64,000 bases of DNA from Couchioplanes caeruleus (lineage in GTDB: Bacteria > Actinomycetota > Actinomycetes > Mycobacteriales > Micromonosporaceae). This document shows positions 25,020 through 34,877 of the stretch, piece by piece. How positions within the stretch are numbered: position 1 is the first letter of the stretch; each line of letters begins with the position of its first letter. Location of the stretch: the NCBI RefSeq assembly GCF_023499255.1, contig NZ_CP092183.1, forward strand, positions 1,123,501 to 1,187,500, written 5' to 3'. A program made the position numbers and the translations under genes. The notes under the pieces were generated by a model that worked only from the letters and a program-made list of their open reading frames with translations, searched no databases and was not told where the DNA came from.

Positions 25020-25871
25020 CTACTCAGCCGTGACCCCGGTCGGGAACTCCTCCGTGCCGAGTACGAGCAGCAGCTCCAGTCGCTCCCGGGTCTGGGCGTC
25101 CGCCGGGGTGAGCACCACCAGCTCCTGACCCTGGTCGGGGGTGACCAGGGTTTCGCAGTCCAGCACCAGCGGCCCGACCCGCGGGTTGATGAGCGTCTTG
25201 CGGTCGAAGCGCCGGACCGCCACCTCGTGCTCGGCCCAGAGCCGGGCGAACTCGGGGCTCGCCGCCCGCAGCCGGGCGATCAGCCCGGCGACCTCCGGAT
25301 CCCCGGCGCGGCGCCCGGCGGTCGCGCGCAGGTCCGCGACGAGTTTGCGGCCCTGATCCGCGCGGTCCTCCGGCGGGCACAGCCCTCGGGAGCCGGGTTC
25401 GGTGAACCAGCGGTACGGCAGGTAGCGCCGGTCGCCGGTGACGCCGCTGTGGTCGCCGGACACGAGGATCGACGCGCGGTTCTGGGCCAGCACCTCGCCG
25501 AGGTCGGACAGCACCAGCGCCGGGGTGTCGCCGAGCAGGTCGAGCATGCGCAGCAGGCCCGCGCGGGCCATCCGGGCCACCCCGTCGGCGGGTGGCGGCT
25601 GGTGACCGGCGAGGTGGAACAGGTGGGCCCGCTCGTCGTCGGACAGGCGCAACGCCCGGGCCAGCGCGCCCAGCAGCTGCGTCGACGGCTGGCTGCTGCG
25701 GCCCTGCTCGAGGCGTACGACATAGTCCACGGACATGCCGGCGAGCCGGGCCACCTCCTCGCGCCGCAGGCCGGCGGTGCGCCGGCGCGGTCCGTCGGCG
25801 ATGCCGACCTCCGCCGGGCGGATCGCCTCGCGGCGCCGGCGCAGGAAGTCGGCGAGCTGGTCACGCTGCAT
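25020..25871 (-). CDS. XRE HTH regulator with MmyB-like ligand domain
   Basis: 283 aa from ATG 25871. Cro/C1 HTH in residues about 10-75 (LADFLRRRREAIRPAEVG, GLRREEVARLAGMSVDYVVR, EQGRSSQPS), then the PAS-like MmyB ligand-binding domain (about 100-270: LGEVLAQNRAS, RYLPYRWFTEP). It is divergent from the aldo-keto reductase, the classical neighbourhood for this family, and probably controls it. Confidence 0.92.
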   Translation of the reverse strand: MQRDQLADFLRRRREAIRPAEVGIADGPRRRTAGLRREEVARLAGMSVDYVVRLEQGRSSQPSTQLLGALARALRLSDDERAHLFHLAGHQPPPADGVARMARAGLLRMLDLLGDTPALVLSDLGEVLAQNRASILVSGDHSGVTGDRRYLPYRWFTEPGSRGLCPPEDRADQGRKLVADLRATAGRRAGDPEVAGLIARLRAASPEFARLWAEHEVAVRRFDRKTLINPRVGPLVLDCETLVTPDQGQELVVLTPADAQTRERLELLLVLGTEEFPTGVTAE

Positions 25872-25973
25872 GTGTTCATGCTGCCTCGGGTACGCCCGTG
25901 CGATCCAGGGAGTGGCGCTCCCACGATCGGCGCTCCGCTCCCGCCACGCCCGGTCGAGGCGCACGGTAGGGAC

Positions 25974-26969
25974 ATGCAGACACGAACCTTGGGCAAGACC
26001 GGCCCCGCCGTTTCCGCGCTGGGCCTCGGCGCGATGGGCATGTCCGGCGCGTACGGCGAGACCGACCGCGCCGAGAGCATCGCCACCGTGCACGCCGCGC
26101 TGGACGCCGGCGTCACGCTGATCGACACCGGCGACTTCTACGGCATGGGCCACAACGAGCTGCTCCTCGCGGAGGCGCTGCGCGGCCGGGACCGCGACAG
26201 CTACCAGCTGAGCGTGAAGTTCGGCATGCTGCGCGGCCCGGGCACCGTCTTCGGCGGCATGGACGGGCGCCCCGAGGCGGTGCAGAACTTCCTCGCGTAC
26301 TCGCTGACCCGGCTGGGTGTGGACCACGTCGACATCTACCGGCCCGCGCGGCTCGACCCGGCCGTGCCGATCGAGGAGACGATCGGCGCGATCAAGGAGA
26401 TGGTCGACGCCGGGTACGTCCGGCACATCGGCCTGTCGGAGGTCGACGCGGCGACGATCCGCCGGGCGCACGCCGTGCACCCGATCGCCGACCTGCAGAT
26501 CGAGTACTCGCTGCTGTCGCGCGCGGTGGAGGCGGAGGTGCTGCCGGCGCTGCGGGAGATGGGGATCGGGATGACCGCGTACGGGGTGCTGGGCCGCGGC
26601 CTCATCTCGGGGCACTGGACGGCGGACCGGGTGGCCGCTCCGGGCGACGGCCGCGCTTTCGGTCCCCGGTTCGCCGATGGGAACGTGGAACACAATCTCG
26701 CGCTGGTGGAGGCGCTGCGCCGGATCGCCGCGGCGAAGGGGTGCACGGTTGCTCAGCTGGCGATCGCGTGGGTCGCCGCGCAGGAGCCGTTCATCGTCCC
26801 GCTGGTCGGTGCCCGTACCCGGAATCGCCTGGCCGAGGCACTCCCGGCGCTGGACGTGACGCTCACGGCCGACGATCTCGCCGAGATCGGCGAGGCCGTG
26901 CCGGCCGGCGCGGCCCGCGGTGACCGCTACCCGGCCGCCTTCATGTCGTCGCTCGGGGTCGGCAACTGA
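25974..26969 (+). CDS. aldo/keto reductase, non-canonical active site
   Basis: 331 aa TIM-barrel AKR from ATG 25974. Asp and Tyr of the tetrad are in IDTGDFYGMG and Lys in LSVKFGML. The canonical DLYYQHR-type segment reads DIYRPARLDP, so the catalytic His is replaced by Ala. This variant subgroup occurs in other bacteria and plants, so it is a subfamily trait rather than damage. NADPH-binding GARTRNRLAEA is present. Likely controlled by the divergent XRE protein. Its last 43 bp overlap the convergent winged-helix gene. Confidence 0.9.
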   Translation: MQTRTLGKTGPAVSALGLGAMGMSGAYGETDRAESIATVHAALDAGVTLIDTGDFYGMGHNELLLAEALRGRDRDSYQLSVKFGMLRGPGTVFGGMDGRPEAVQNFLAYSLTRLGVDHVDIYRPARLDPAVPIEETIGAIKEMVDAGYVRHIGLSEVDAATIRRAHAVHPIADLQIEYSLLSRAVEAEVLPALREMGIGMTAYGVLGRGLISGHWTADRVAAPGDGRAFGPRFADGNVEHNLALVEALRRIAAAKGCTVAQLAIAWVAAQEPFIVPLVGARTRNRLAEALPALDVTLTADDLAEIGEAVPAGAARGDRYPAAFMSSLGVGN

Positions 26970-27253
26970 GGGGAGTCGAACAGGGCGCGCAGCGCGCTCA
27001 CATGCCGGGCGTACGCCTGCCTGCCCTCGGCGGTGAGGCTGACCCAGGTCTTCACCCGGCCCCGGCCGGTGGGTTTGGTCATGCTGACGTAGCCGGCGTC
27101 CTGCAGCACCTTCAGGTGCTTGCTGAGCACCGAGTCGGCGACGCCGAGCAGCTCGCGCAGCACGCCGAACTCGGTGCTGGTCGCGGCGTCCAGGAAGGCG
27201 CAGATCCGCAGCCGGTTCGGGGCGTGGATGACCTCGTCGAACGGTTCGCTCAT
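26927..27253 (-). CDS. winged-helix (MarR/ArsR-like) regulator
   Basis: 108 aa from ATG 27253. Winged HTH: RLRICAFLDAATSTEFGVLR, ELLGVADSVLSKHLKVLQDA, GYVSMTKPTGRGRVKTWVSL. Its ATG overlaps the stop of the upstream membrane protein gene (ATGA), so the two are translationally coupled and probably autoregulated together. The membrane protein may transmit or be the output of the signal. Confidence 0.88.
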   Translation of the reverse strand: MSEPFDEVIHAPNRLRICAFLDAATSTEFGVLRELLGVADSVLSKHLKVLQDAGYVSMTKPTGRGRVKTWVSLTAEGRQAYARHVSALRALFDSPQLPTPSDDMKAAG

Positions 27254-27693
27254 GCGGCGGCCCGCAGCTGCGCGCGCAGCGCCTTGTCGAACTGGCGGCC
27301 CAGCAGGACGGTGCCGGTGAAGCCGGCGGCGGCGAGCGCCCACACCGGCCACCGCAGGTCGCTGTAGCGGCCGACCGCCACGGCGGCGAGGGCGATGATC
27401 CCGAGCATGACGCCCATCGCGATCGCCCACCGGCCGGCGCGGCCGGCGTCGAGGCCGGAGACCCACACCCCGGTCCGCCGCCGGTACGCCTTGACCAGCA
27501 GGACGCAGCCGCCGGCGAAGCACACCCCGGCGGCGAGCCGGGCGGCGCTGTTGCCGAGGCCGAAGGCGACGACGTACGCGCCGACCAGCAGGCCGAGAAC
27601 GGGGTGGTACCACCACGGGGTGACGAGCCGGTCGGCAACCGCGGCGCGGGCGTCGGCGATGGCGGCGAGCTGCTCGGCAGCATTACTTTCCAT
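27250..27693 (-). CDS. four-TM membrane protein coupled to regulator
   Basis: 147 aa from ATG 27693. An N-terminal amphipathic helix (ESNAAEQLAAIADARAAVAD) is followed by TM segments around residues 33-55, 58-72, 95-115 and 120-138. It resembles the small multi-TM proteins commonly found with ArsR/MarR-like winged-helix genes in actinobacteria. No specific function. The start codon lies inside an inverted repeat. Confidence 0.72.
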   Translation of the reverse strand: MESNAAEQLAAIADARAAVADRLVTPWWYHPVLGLLVGAYVVAFGLGNSAARLAAGVCFAGGCVLLVKAYRRRTGVWVSGLDAGRAGRWAIAMGVMLGIIALAAVAVGRYSDLRWPVWALAAAGFTGTVLLGRQFDKALRAQLRAAA

Positions 27694-27702
27694 GGCGGAA
27701 AG
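27686..27702. promoter_or_regulatory. operator over start codon
   Basis: CTTTCC-ATGGC-GGAAAG inverted repeat covering the ATG of the 27693 gene; a third GGAAAG half-site with flanking GACGGAAAGTC follows. TTGACT on the minus strand (27726-27731) is a likely -35. Candidate binding site for the coupled winged-helix regulator. Confidence 0.5.
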
Positions 27703-27845
27703 ACAATCACATTCCAAGACGGAAAGTCAACGGCGGCGCGGGGTACGGGTGATGATCGACACGGGGCGCTCAGGCCGAACTCTCCTCTTACCGAAGGGTA
27801 GTTTTGGCGCTTTGCTCACTCGGCTTCCCCATGGAAATGAGCCCT

Positions 27846-29348
27846 ATGTCTTCGCAGTCCTCCGTCGTGCGCCCGCCTCGACGGTCCCGCCCCGAATGGC
27901 TCACGTCGCCGCGGGTGCTGCGTACGGAAGTGCTGGCCGGCCTGGTCGTGGCGCTGGCACTGATCCCCGAGGCGATCTCGTTCTCGATCCTCGCCGGCGT
28001 CGACCCGAAGATCGGGCTCTTCGCCTCCTTCACGATGGCCGTCACCATCGCGTTCACCGGCGGCCGCCCGGCCATGATCTCCGCTGCGACCGGCGCGGTC
28101 GCCCTGGTCGTGGGTCCGCTGGCCCGCGAGCACGGGCTGAGCTACCTGATCGCCGCGGTCATCCTGGGCGGGGTTTTCCAGGTGGTCCTGGCGCTCGCCG
28201 GGGTGGCGAAGCTGATGCGGTTCATCCCCCGCAGCGTCATGGTGGGCTTCGTCAACGCCCTGGCCATCCTGATCTTCACCGCCCAGCTGCCGCACCTGTT
28301 CGGCGTCACCTGGCTGGTGTACCCCCTCGTGGCCGCCGCGCTGGCCGTCATGGTGTTCCTGCCCCGGCTGACCACCGCGGTCCCGGCGCCGCTGGTCGCG
28401 ATCGTCGTACTGACCGCGTTCACCGTCGTCGCGCACCTGAGCGTGCCGACCGTCGGCGACGAGGGCACCCTGCCCGACAGCCTGCCCGTGCCGGGCCTGC
28501 CGGACGTGCCGCTCACGCTCGGCACCCTGACCACCATCGCCCCGTACGCGCTGGCCGTGGCCCTGGTCGGGCTCATGGAGTCGCTGATGACCGCCAAGCT
28601 CGTCGACGACATCACCGACACCCACTCGGACAAGACCAGGGAGTCCTGGGGTCAGGGCGTGGCCAACATCGTCACCGGCTTCTTCGGCGGCATGGGCGGG
28701 TGCGCGATGATCGGCCAGACGATGATCAACGTGAAGGCGTCGGGCGCCCGTACCCGTCTCTCCACGTTCCTGGCCGGGCTTTTCCTGCTGATCCTCGTCG
28801 TCGCCCTCGGTGACGTGGTCGCGCTCATCCCGATGGCCGCGCTGGTCGCCGTCATGATCATCGTGTCGGTGGGCACCTTTGACTGGCACAGCATCGCCCC
28901 GGCCACGCTCAAGCGGATGCCGGCCGGCGAAATCATCGTCATGCTGGTCACCGTCGCCGCCACGCTGGCGACCCACAACCTGGCCGTCGGCGTCGTCCTC
29001 GGCGTGCTCGCCGCCATGGTGATCTTCGCCCGCCGGGTGGCGCACTTCGCCGAGGTCACCAGCGTCCTGGACCCGGAGGGCACGACTCGCATCTACCACG
29101 TGCACGGCGAACTGTTCTTCGCCTCCAGCAACGACCTGGTCTACCAGTTCGACTACGCCGGCGACCCGGACCACGTGGTCATCGACATGGGCGCCGCGCA
29201 CATCTGGGACGCCTCCTCGGTCGCCGCGCTGGACGCGATCACCACCAAGTACGAGGCCAAGGGCAAGCGCGCCGACATCGTCGGCCTCAACACCGCCAGC
29301 GCGGCGTTCCACGAAAACCTGGCCGGCAAGCTCAAGGTCGGCCACTGA
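27846..29348 (+). CDS. SulP family inorganic anion transporter
   Basis: About 500 aa (ATG 27846; ATGs at 27831 and 27837 also possible). SulP/SLC26 transport domain with about 12 TM helices (LVVALALIPEAISFSILAGV at the start) and a C-terminal STAS domain from about residue 395 (HGELFFASSNDLVYQFDYAG, VVIDMGAAHIWDASSVAALD). Transports sulfate, bicarbonate or a related anion; the substrate is not evident. Followed by a headless MerR gene that in related loci would be its regulator. Confidence 0.94.
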   Translation: MSSQSSVVRPPRRSRPEWLTSPRVLRTEVLAGLVVALALIPEAISFSILAGVDPKIGLFASFTMAVTIAFTGGRPAMISAATGAVALVVGPLAREHGLSYLIAAVILGGVFQVVLALAGVAKLMRFIPRSVMVGFVNALAILIFTAQLPHLFGVTWLVYPLVAAALAVMVFLPRLTTAVPAPLVAIVVLTAFTVVAHLSVPTVGDEGTLPDSLPVPGLPDVPLTLGTLTTIAPYALAVALVGLMESLMTAKLVDDITDTHSDKTRESWGQGVANIVTGFFGGMGGCAMIGQTMINVKASGARTRLSTFLAGLFLLILVVALGDVVALIPMAALVAVMIIVSVGTFDWHSIAPATLKRMPAGEIIVMLVTVAATLATHNLAVGVVLGVLAAMVIFARRVAHFAEVTSVLDPEGTTRIYHVHGELFFASSNDLVYQFDYAGDPDHVVIDMGAAHIWDASSVAALDAITTKYEAKGKRADIVGLNTASAAFHENLAGKLKVGH

Positions 29349-29370
29349 TGGCCGGCGCCACACCGGCGCC

Positions 29371-29610
29371 GTGACGCCGGTCAAACGCATGAAGCCGCTC
29401 GGGTTCACCCTCGACGAGATGCGCGACCTGCTGCAGATCCTGGACTCCCTCGCCGTCGCGTGCGGCGACAAGCGCGCTGAGCTGCAGGACCGCTTGGCCA
29501 TGTTCCACACCGCAGCCCAGGCCCGCGTCCAGGCGCTGCGCGAGCAACTGTCCACCGCGGAGGGATTCGCCCGGCAGATTCAGGACCACGTCGACCAGCA
29601 CAACCGCTGA
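29371..29610 (+). pseudogene. MerR regulator fragment lacking the HTH
   Basis: 79 codons. KRMKPLGFTLDEMRDLLQIL is the end of a MerR DNA-binding domain and the rest is the dimerisation helix. The winged HTH that should precede it is missing. The 40 bp between SulP and this fragment are a GGCGCC-rich hairpin sequence. Could be a dominant-negative dimer partner, but a remnant is more likely. Confidence 0.6.
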
Positions 29611-29621
29611 CCGCCCGGGGC

Positions 29622-29648
29622 GGCCGGCGGGAAGCGCTCCCGCCGGCC
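29622..29648. terminator. bidirectional terminator
   Basis: GGCCGGCGGGA-AGCGC-TCCCGCCGGCC, an 11-bp perfect stem between convergent genes. Weak T-run on the plus side. Confidence 0.65.
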
Positions 29649-29668
29649 GCGCCCATCCCCGTTCCCCC

Positions 29669-30325
29669 TCAGCGGTTGCCGCGCGGCGCGGGGCCGTTGT
29701 CGACGAGCCGGAAGGTGCTGAGCAGCGGCGCGTCGCCCAGCTCCTCCAGGATCAGCCCGCGGGTCGGCGAGTACTGCAGGTACGCCGACCCGCTGTCGAT
29801 CGCGTACGTCTTGTCGGCCTGCGCGGTGATGTGGAACCGCTGCCGCGCGTTGTTCTTGTCGCACGCGGCCGCCTCGACCCGCAGCGGATCCGAACCGCCC
29901 GGCCGGCTGACCTGCCAGCACGACGGCTCCAGGCTGGCCGGGTCGTTCGTGGCCTTGCCGTACGCCTTGATGATGTACTCCGTCCTGCTCACCGGGGTGG
30001 GCACGAACAGCTGACGGCCGCTGTCGTCGTCGACCTCGGTCAGCTCGCCGCTGACCATCGACACCGCGGACTCGAAGGCCTGCGCCCGCACGATCGTCAC
30101 CTGCCGCTTGCCGGACAGCACCGGTGGGCGCTTGGCCGCCTTGGCCGCCTTGGCCTTGACTGCGGCCTTGGTCTGGGACGCCACCGTGCTGTGTGCGGCG
30201 GGGGCGGCGGCGCCGGTCCCACTGCCGGTCGTCGCGGCGCCGGCCGTTCCGGTGGCGGCGTACGCCATGGCGGCACTGGTGCAGGCGAGCACGGCCGCGC
30301 CAGCGGCCCACTTCAGCTTCGACAT
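29669..30325 (-). CDS. exported protein, ricin-like C-terminus
   Basis: 218 aa from ATG 30325 with GAGAGGAAG upstream. Signal peptide WAAGAAVLACTSAAMAYA. An Ala/Lys-rich linker (TKAAVKAKAAKAAKRPP) precedes a beta domain with two Cys (PSCWQVS, AAACDKN). The end (RQRFHITAQ, YAIDSGSAYLQYSP, STFRLVDNG) resembles a beta-trefoil repeat. Exported; role unknown. The basic linker may bind nucleic acid or teichoic acid. Confidence 0.7.
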   Translation of the reverse strand: MSKLKWAAGAAVLACTSAAMAYAATGTAGAATTGSGTGAAAPAAHSTVASQTKAAVKAKAAKAAKRPPVLSGKRQVTIVRAQAFESAVSMVSGELTEVDDDSGRQLFVPTPVSRTEYIIKAYGKATNDPASLEPSCWQVSRPGGSDPLRVEAAACDKNNARQRFHITAQADKTYAIDSGSAYLQYSPTRGLILEELGDAPLLSTFRLVDNGPAPRGNR

Positions 30326-30347
30326 GTGCGTGCTTCCTCTCGAGGGG

Positions 30348-31331
30348 TCAGATGCGCCGGTCCTGAGCGCCGGCACGATCGGTACACGCCTGCCGCAAGC
30401 ATCCAATTTCAGAGATCGTCGGATTTTTTCGGCCGTTCGCCGCGCGGCTCGGGCTCTTCCCGCGGGCACCCACCGTCCCCGACGGGCCCCTGTGCGGGTG
30501 CGCCCGATCGCGTAGGCAAACCACCTGTCGTGGGATCGGCCGCGCGACCTTGTTCGAGGAGTCCCGGCGTGGTGCTGGACCGAGGCGGGACGCGCCTTCG
30601 GTTCGCCGCCGGCCGGGGTGGTGGGTGCTCGACTTTCCGCTCGCCCCGATCGGCGGTGCATGCGGCCCACGGTGCCATCGAGGCGCAACTGGTGCGCCGC
30701 GGCCGCGACGCCCAGCGCTGACGCCGAGCGTCAGTGGCATCGTCCGGATTGGCGGCGATCCGTGACCCGCGTTATCTGCCACCTTCGCCGGTGTCGAGAC
30801 GGAGCTAGGTCTCGCGGTCAAAAGAGCGGCATGCGAACGCGTTCTCATTCTTGAGGTCGGAAGCGCCGGAATATGTGCTCGCGATTGCGCTCCAACTTGC
30901 CGTGCGGCGCTTTTCTCAACGCCGCCGAAACCGACTTCCACCACTTGGGCTGTGGTGGCCTCCGATGCCTCCGCGGTGACCTCCGGCGCGGCAGCCTCCT
31001 GGACCGTAGTGACCTCTCGTGCCGCCACCTCCTGCGCGAGGTCCGACTCGGCTGCGCGCCGAGCATAGGCCGTCGCCCTCTCTGCCTCTAGCCCCTCTGG
31101 CCTGCGTTGTGCCATCAGGCGCGGTCGGCTCTGCGCGCCGGCCGGCCGGTCTGTGCCTCGGTCGCCGTGCAAGCGACGCAGCTTCGTGGCGTGCCTTTGC
31201 GCCAAGCCCCACGCCCGACGACGCGCATGCTCCCGACGAAATTCCTCTCGCGCAGGAGAATAGGTCCGCGACGCGGTCCGGTCGCGCATCGAGACCAATT
31301 CTGCCGCCGAGAACAATTGAAGCTGAGCCAC
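30348..31331 (-). CDS. hypothetical protein, conserved N-terminus
   Basis: 327 aa from GTG 31331. Residues 1-55 (AQLQLFSAAELVSMRDRTAS, SPAREEFRREHARRRAWG, LAQRHATKLRRLHGD) look like a short conserved Micromonosporaceae protein family. The middle is Glu/Ala/Val/Thr-rich (about 95-140). From about residue 165 the sequence is low-complexity Arg/Pro-rich and may not be the original frame, so the C-terminal half could follow a frameshift. Function unknown. Confidence 0.5.
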   Translation of the reverse strand: MAQLQLFSAAELVSMRDRTASRTYSPAREEFRREHARRRAWGLAQRHATKLRRLHGDRGTDRPAGAQSRPRLMAQRRPEGLEAERATAYARRAAESDLAQEVAAREVTTVQEAAAPEVTAEASEATTAQVVEVGFGGVEKSAARQVGAQSRAHIPALPTSRMRTRSHAALLTARPSSVSTPAKVADNAGHGSPPIRTMPLTLGVSAGRRGRGAPVAPRWHRGPHAPPIGASGKSSTHHPGRRRTEGASRLGPAPRRDSSNKVARPIPRQVVCLRDRAHPHRGPSGTVGARGKSPSRAANGRKNPTISEIGCLRQACTDRAGAQDRRI

Positions 31332-31442
31332 CTCAAAATTGTCCCGTGTTCGGTCCCTGGGGGACAGTAAACGATCACATCTGAAAAGCGACCATCGCCA
31401 CAGTGGAATCGTGAGCCCCCCGCGAGGGGAGTGAATCCCCGG

Positions 31443-31888
31443 TCAAGCCGGATCGTCGACGATGTCACCACTGGCCGAGATGGCATCGAGGAACTGACGG
31501 AACACGGGCCAGGGAACGACGGAGTCACCGTGTGAGGCGAGGGCGACCTGTCCTGCGCCGGCGGGAACGAACGGGCCGCCGGCCGGCTGCAGGTCAGGGA
31601 TCTGCACGTAGACGTACTCGGTCGCGGTGCCGGCCGGAGAGGTCTCGTACAGCTCGTAGCGCCAGCCGTCGTGCGTGCTGTCGTGGAAGGAGCTGACCTC
31701 GAATGCTCGGCCTGCGAAGCTCCACGAGTTCGAGGACAACGACAGATCGCCGGTCACCTTTCCGGGAGACGTGCCGGCGGCGATGTCGCCGGACGCCTCC
31801 ACGAAACGGATGAAGCGCATGCGTCCACGGGCAGCGCGTACATCGACACGACTTCGTACGCCGTGCCGTCGTATGACCACTGCCCCAT
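31443..31888 (-). pseudogene. conserved hypothetical, frameshifted
   Basis: Two open frames join into one sensible protein. ATG 31888 reads MGQWSYDGTAYEVVSMYALP then loses the frame around 31826-31842. The next frame continues RGRMRFIRFVEASGDIAAG and LSLSSNSWSFAGRAFEVSSF, DSTHDGWRYELYETSPAG to the stop at 31443. A one-base deletion (or sequencing error) explains it. Exact function unknown; about 148 aa when repaired. It lies just downstream of the GDSL-lectin gene. Confidence 0.6.
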
Positions 31889-31915
31889 CCCGGCAGGATG
31901 CCAGACGGCCCGGAA

Positions 31916-33121
<1,206 letters not shown>

Positions 33122-33154
33122 CTACGGCCCTTCCGCTTCCTGCGGCCCTGCTCT

Positions 33155-34081
33155 CTACGGCACGAACACGATGCGGTCGTCGCTCTGGGCGCCCCACGCT
33201 TCGGTCACCCGCGACAGCGGCACGGCCCGGGCCCGCACGTCCAGCGCACCCTCGGCCACTGCCTCGGCCAGCATCGGAAGCTCCTCGACGAACTCCCGCG
33301 CGGGCACCGACCCGATCCCGCTGCCGACGATCTGCAGCCGCGACGACCGCAGCGCCACGGACGGCACCGGCGCGGCCGGACCGGCGACGGACCCGATCTG
33401 AACCCAGGTCAGCGGCGCACCCCGATCGGCGCGCGCGGTGAGCAGCGGAACCATCATCCGGGCCGAGGGCTCACCCCACACGTAGTCGAGCACGACATCG
33501 ACATCCGCGGCCCGCTCGGCCTGATCGAACGTGATGGTCTCGTCCGCCCCCAGCGCCGGCAGCGCGGCCAGCCGTCCGGCGTCCCGCCCGGCCGCGATCA
33601 CCTGCGCCGCCCCGAACCGCTTGGCGATCTGCACCGCCATCCGCCCGGCATTCCCGGTCGCCCCGAGAACCAGGACACGCTGCCCCTCCGAGAACTCGAT
33701 GCGCCGGCGCAGCGCCACCCAGGACGACATCGCCGGATTCATCGCGGCGGCGATCTGCACCGGATCCACGCCGTCCGGCAGGACCACGCTGCGGCGCGGG
33801 TCGATGACCGTACGGTCGGCGAACGTACCCAGAGCCGTGTCGTCGAGTACGGCGTACCGGAGCTTCCCGGCCTCGTCCCGCACGACCCCGTCCACGCCCG
33901 GCACCAGCGGCAACACGGACGTACTCGAATAGTGCGCGCCGGTCGCCTTGGCCCGCGTGAGCAGGTGCAGCGCGGCGGCCTGAACCTCCACAACCATCTC
34001 GCCGCGACCGGCCGCGACGGGCTCGGGCTGCTCCCCGTAGACCGGCGGCGCATCGAGCGAGGTGAGAACGGCGGCGTGCAT
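33155..34081 (-). CDS. zinc-independent medium-chain dehydrogenase/quinone oxidoreductase
   Basis: 308 aa from ATG 34081 with GGAGG upstream. MDR fold: N-terminal GroES-like part with GVDGVVRD, Rossmann motif VLVLGATGNAGRMAVQIAK (about 140-158) and AAGRDAGRLAALPALGADE. The zinc-binding Cys residues are absent, so it is a quinone-oxidoreductase-type enzyme. Divergent from the MarR gene with two shared operators between them, which is a common MarR/oxidoreductase pair for stress or electrophile response. Confidence 0.92.
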   Translation of the reverse strand: MHAAVLTSLDAPPVYGEQPEPVAAGRGEMVVEVQAAALHLLTRAKATGAHYSSTSVLPLVPGVDGVVRDEAGKLRYAVLDDTALGTFADRTVIDPRRSVVLPDGVDPVQIAAAMNPAMSSWVALRRRIEFSEGQRVLVLGATGNAGRMAVQIAKRFGAAQVIAAGRDAGRLAALPALGADETITFDQAERAADVDVVLDYVWGEPSARMMVPLLTARADRGAPLTWVQIGSVAGPAAPVPSVALRSSRLQIVGSGIGSVPAREFVEELPMLAEAVAEGALDVRARAVPLSRVTEAWGAQSDDRIVFVP

Positions 34082-34095
34082 GGCGACCTCCACAG

Positions 34096-34116
34096 GTAGT
34101 TTGGATTACCAACTAC
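34096..34116. promoter_or_regulatory. MarR operator 1
   Basis: Inverted repeat GTAGTT ... AACTAC enclosing TGGATTACC, 15 bp upstream of the oxidoreductase start. Confidence 0.6.
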
Positions 34117-34128
34117 CTGAAGGATGAT

Positions 34129-34146
34129 TGGGATTACCAACTATGT
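34129..34146. promoter_or_regulatory. MarR operator 2
   Basis: TTGGGATTACCAACTATG, repeating the GGATTACCAACTA core of operator 1 as a direct repeat 26 bp away, 17 bp before the MarR start. Confidence 0.6.
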
Positions 34147-34162
34147 CAAGTACGATCTCCCC

Positions 34163-34573
34163 ATGACGACCGACGCCCTCATCGACGGCCTGGTCCGCAG
34201 CGCCTTCGAGGTGATGGGCGTGCTCACCCGCCTCAGCGCGAAGCACGACCTGTCCCTCACCCAGCTCCGGGTCCTCGGCATCCTCCGCGACCGCCGCGTC
34301 CGCGTGACGGACCTGGCCGCCTACCTGGGCCTCGACAAATCAACACTCTCCGGCCTGATCGACCGCGCCGAACGCCGCGGCCTGCTGGCCCGAGGCAAGA
34401 ACCCGGACGACCGCCGGGTGGTCGAGGTCTACATGACGCCGGCGGGGGCGGAGCTCTTCGAGCGCCTGGAGGTTGAGGGCCGGGTCGCCCTGGCGCCGGC
34501 CATCGGGCGGCTTGATCCGAAGCAGCAGGCTGAGCTGGCACGACTGCTCGAGCTCGTCCTCACCCCGCAATAG
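34163..34573 (+). CDS. MarR family regulator
   Basis: 136 aa from ATG 34163. MarR winged HTH: LTQLRVLGILRDRRVRVTDL, AAYLGLDKSTLSGLIDRAER, RGLLARGKNPDDRRVVEVYM, flanked by dimerisation helices. Two copies of a GGATTACCAACTA element lie between it and the divergent oxidoreductase, so it very likely represses both. Confidence 0.93.
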   Translation: MTTDALIDGLVRSAFEVMGVLTRLSAKHDLSLTQLRVLGILRDRRVRVTDLAAYLGLDKSTLSGLIDRAERRGLLARGKNPDDRRVVEVYMTPAGAELFERLEVEGRVALAPAIGRLDPKQQAELARLLELVLTPQ

Positions 34574-34877
34574 CCGCCCCGCTCGGAAGCCACCGTCTGC
34601 GCCGACGTGCCGCAGCCGCCGTGGACGAGTGGCGCTGCCGCGGGGGGATCGATGGCGAATCCCGCCGATGGAGTTCCCGGGACTCTCCCGTCCCGGCGTC
34701 CGGCTATGCGACGAAGTCGTCCGCGCGGGGGTCGGCGTCCTATCCGAGCCGGGCCAGTTCTCGAAGGACCGTCCGCGCGCGAGGAGTCCAGAAAGCGGGA
34801 CCTGCTCCGTTCTTCGGTGTTGAAGGAAACCGCGAGGGCTCGGTGCCTGCCCACCACCGGTCCGATGATGATCATCT
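34574..34877. other. intergenic, nothing recognised
   Basis: About 300 bp. Open frames are low-complexity; no gene, repeat or hairpin stands out. It holds the promoter for 34878. Confidence 0.4.

Noticed and set aside
24372..25973. Long N-terminal extension of the aldo/keto reductase frame
   Set aside because: The frame runs through DUF2238 and XRE on the other strand; the real start is ATG 25974 at the usual family position.
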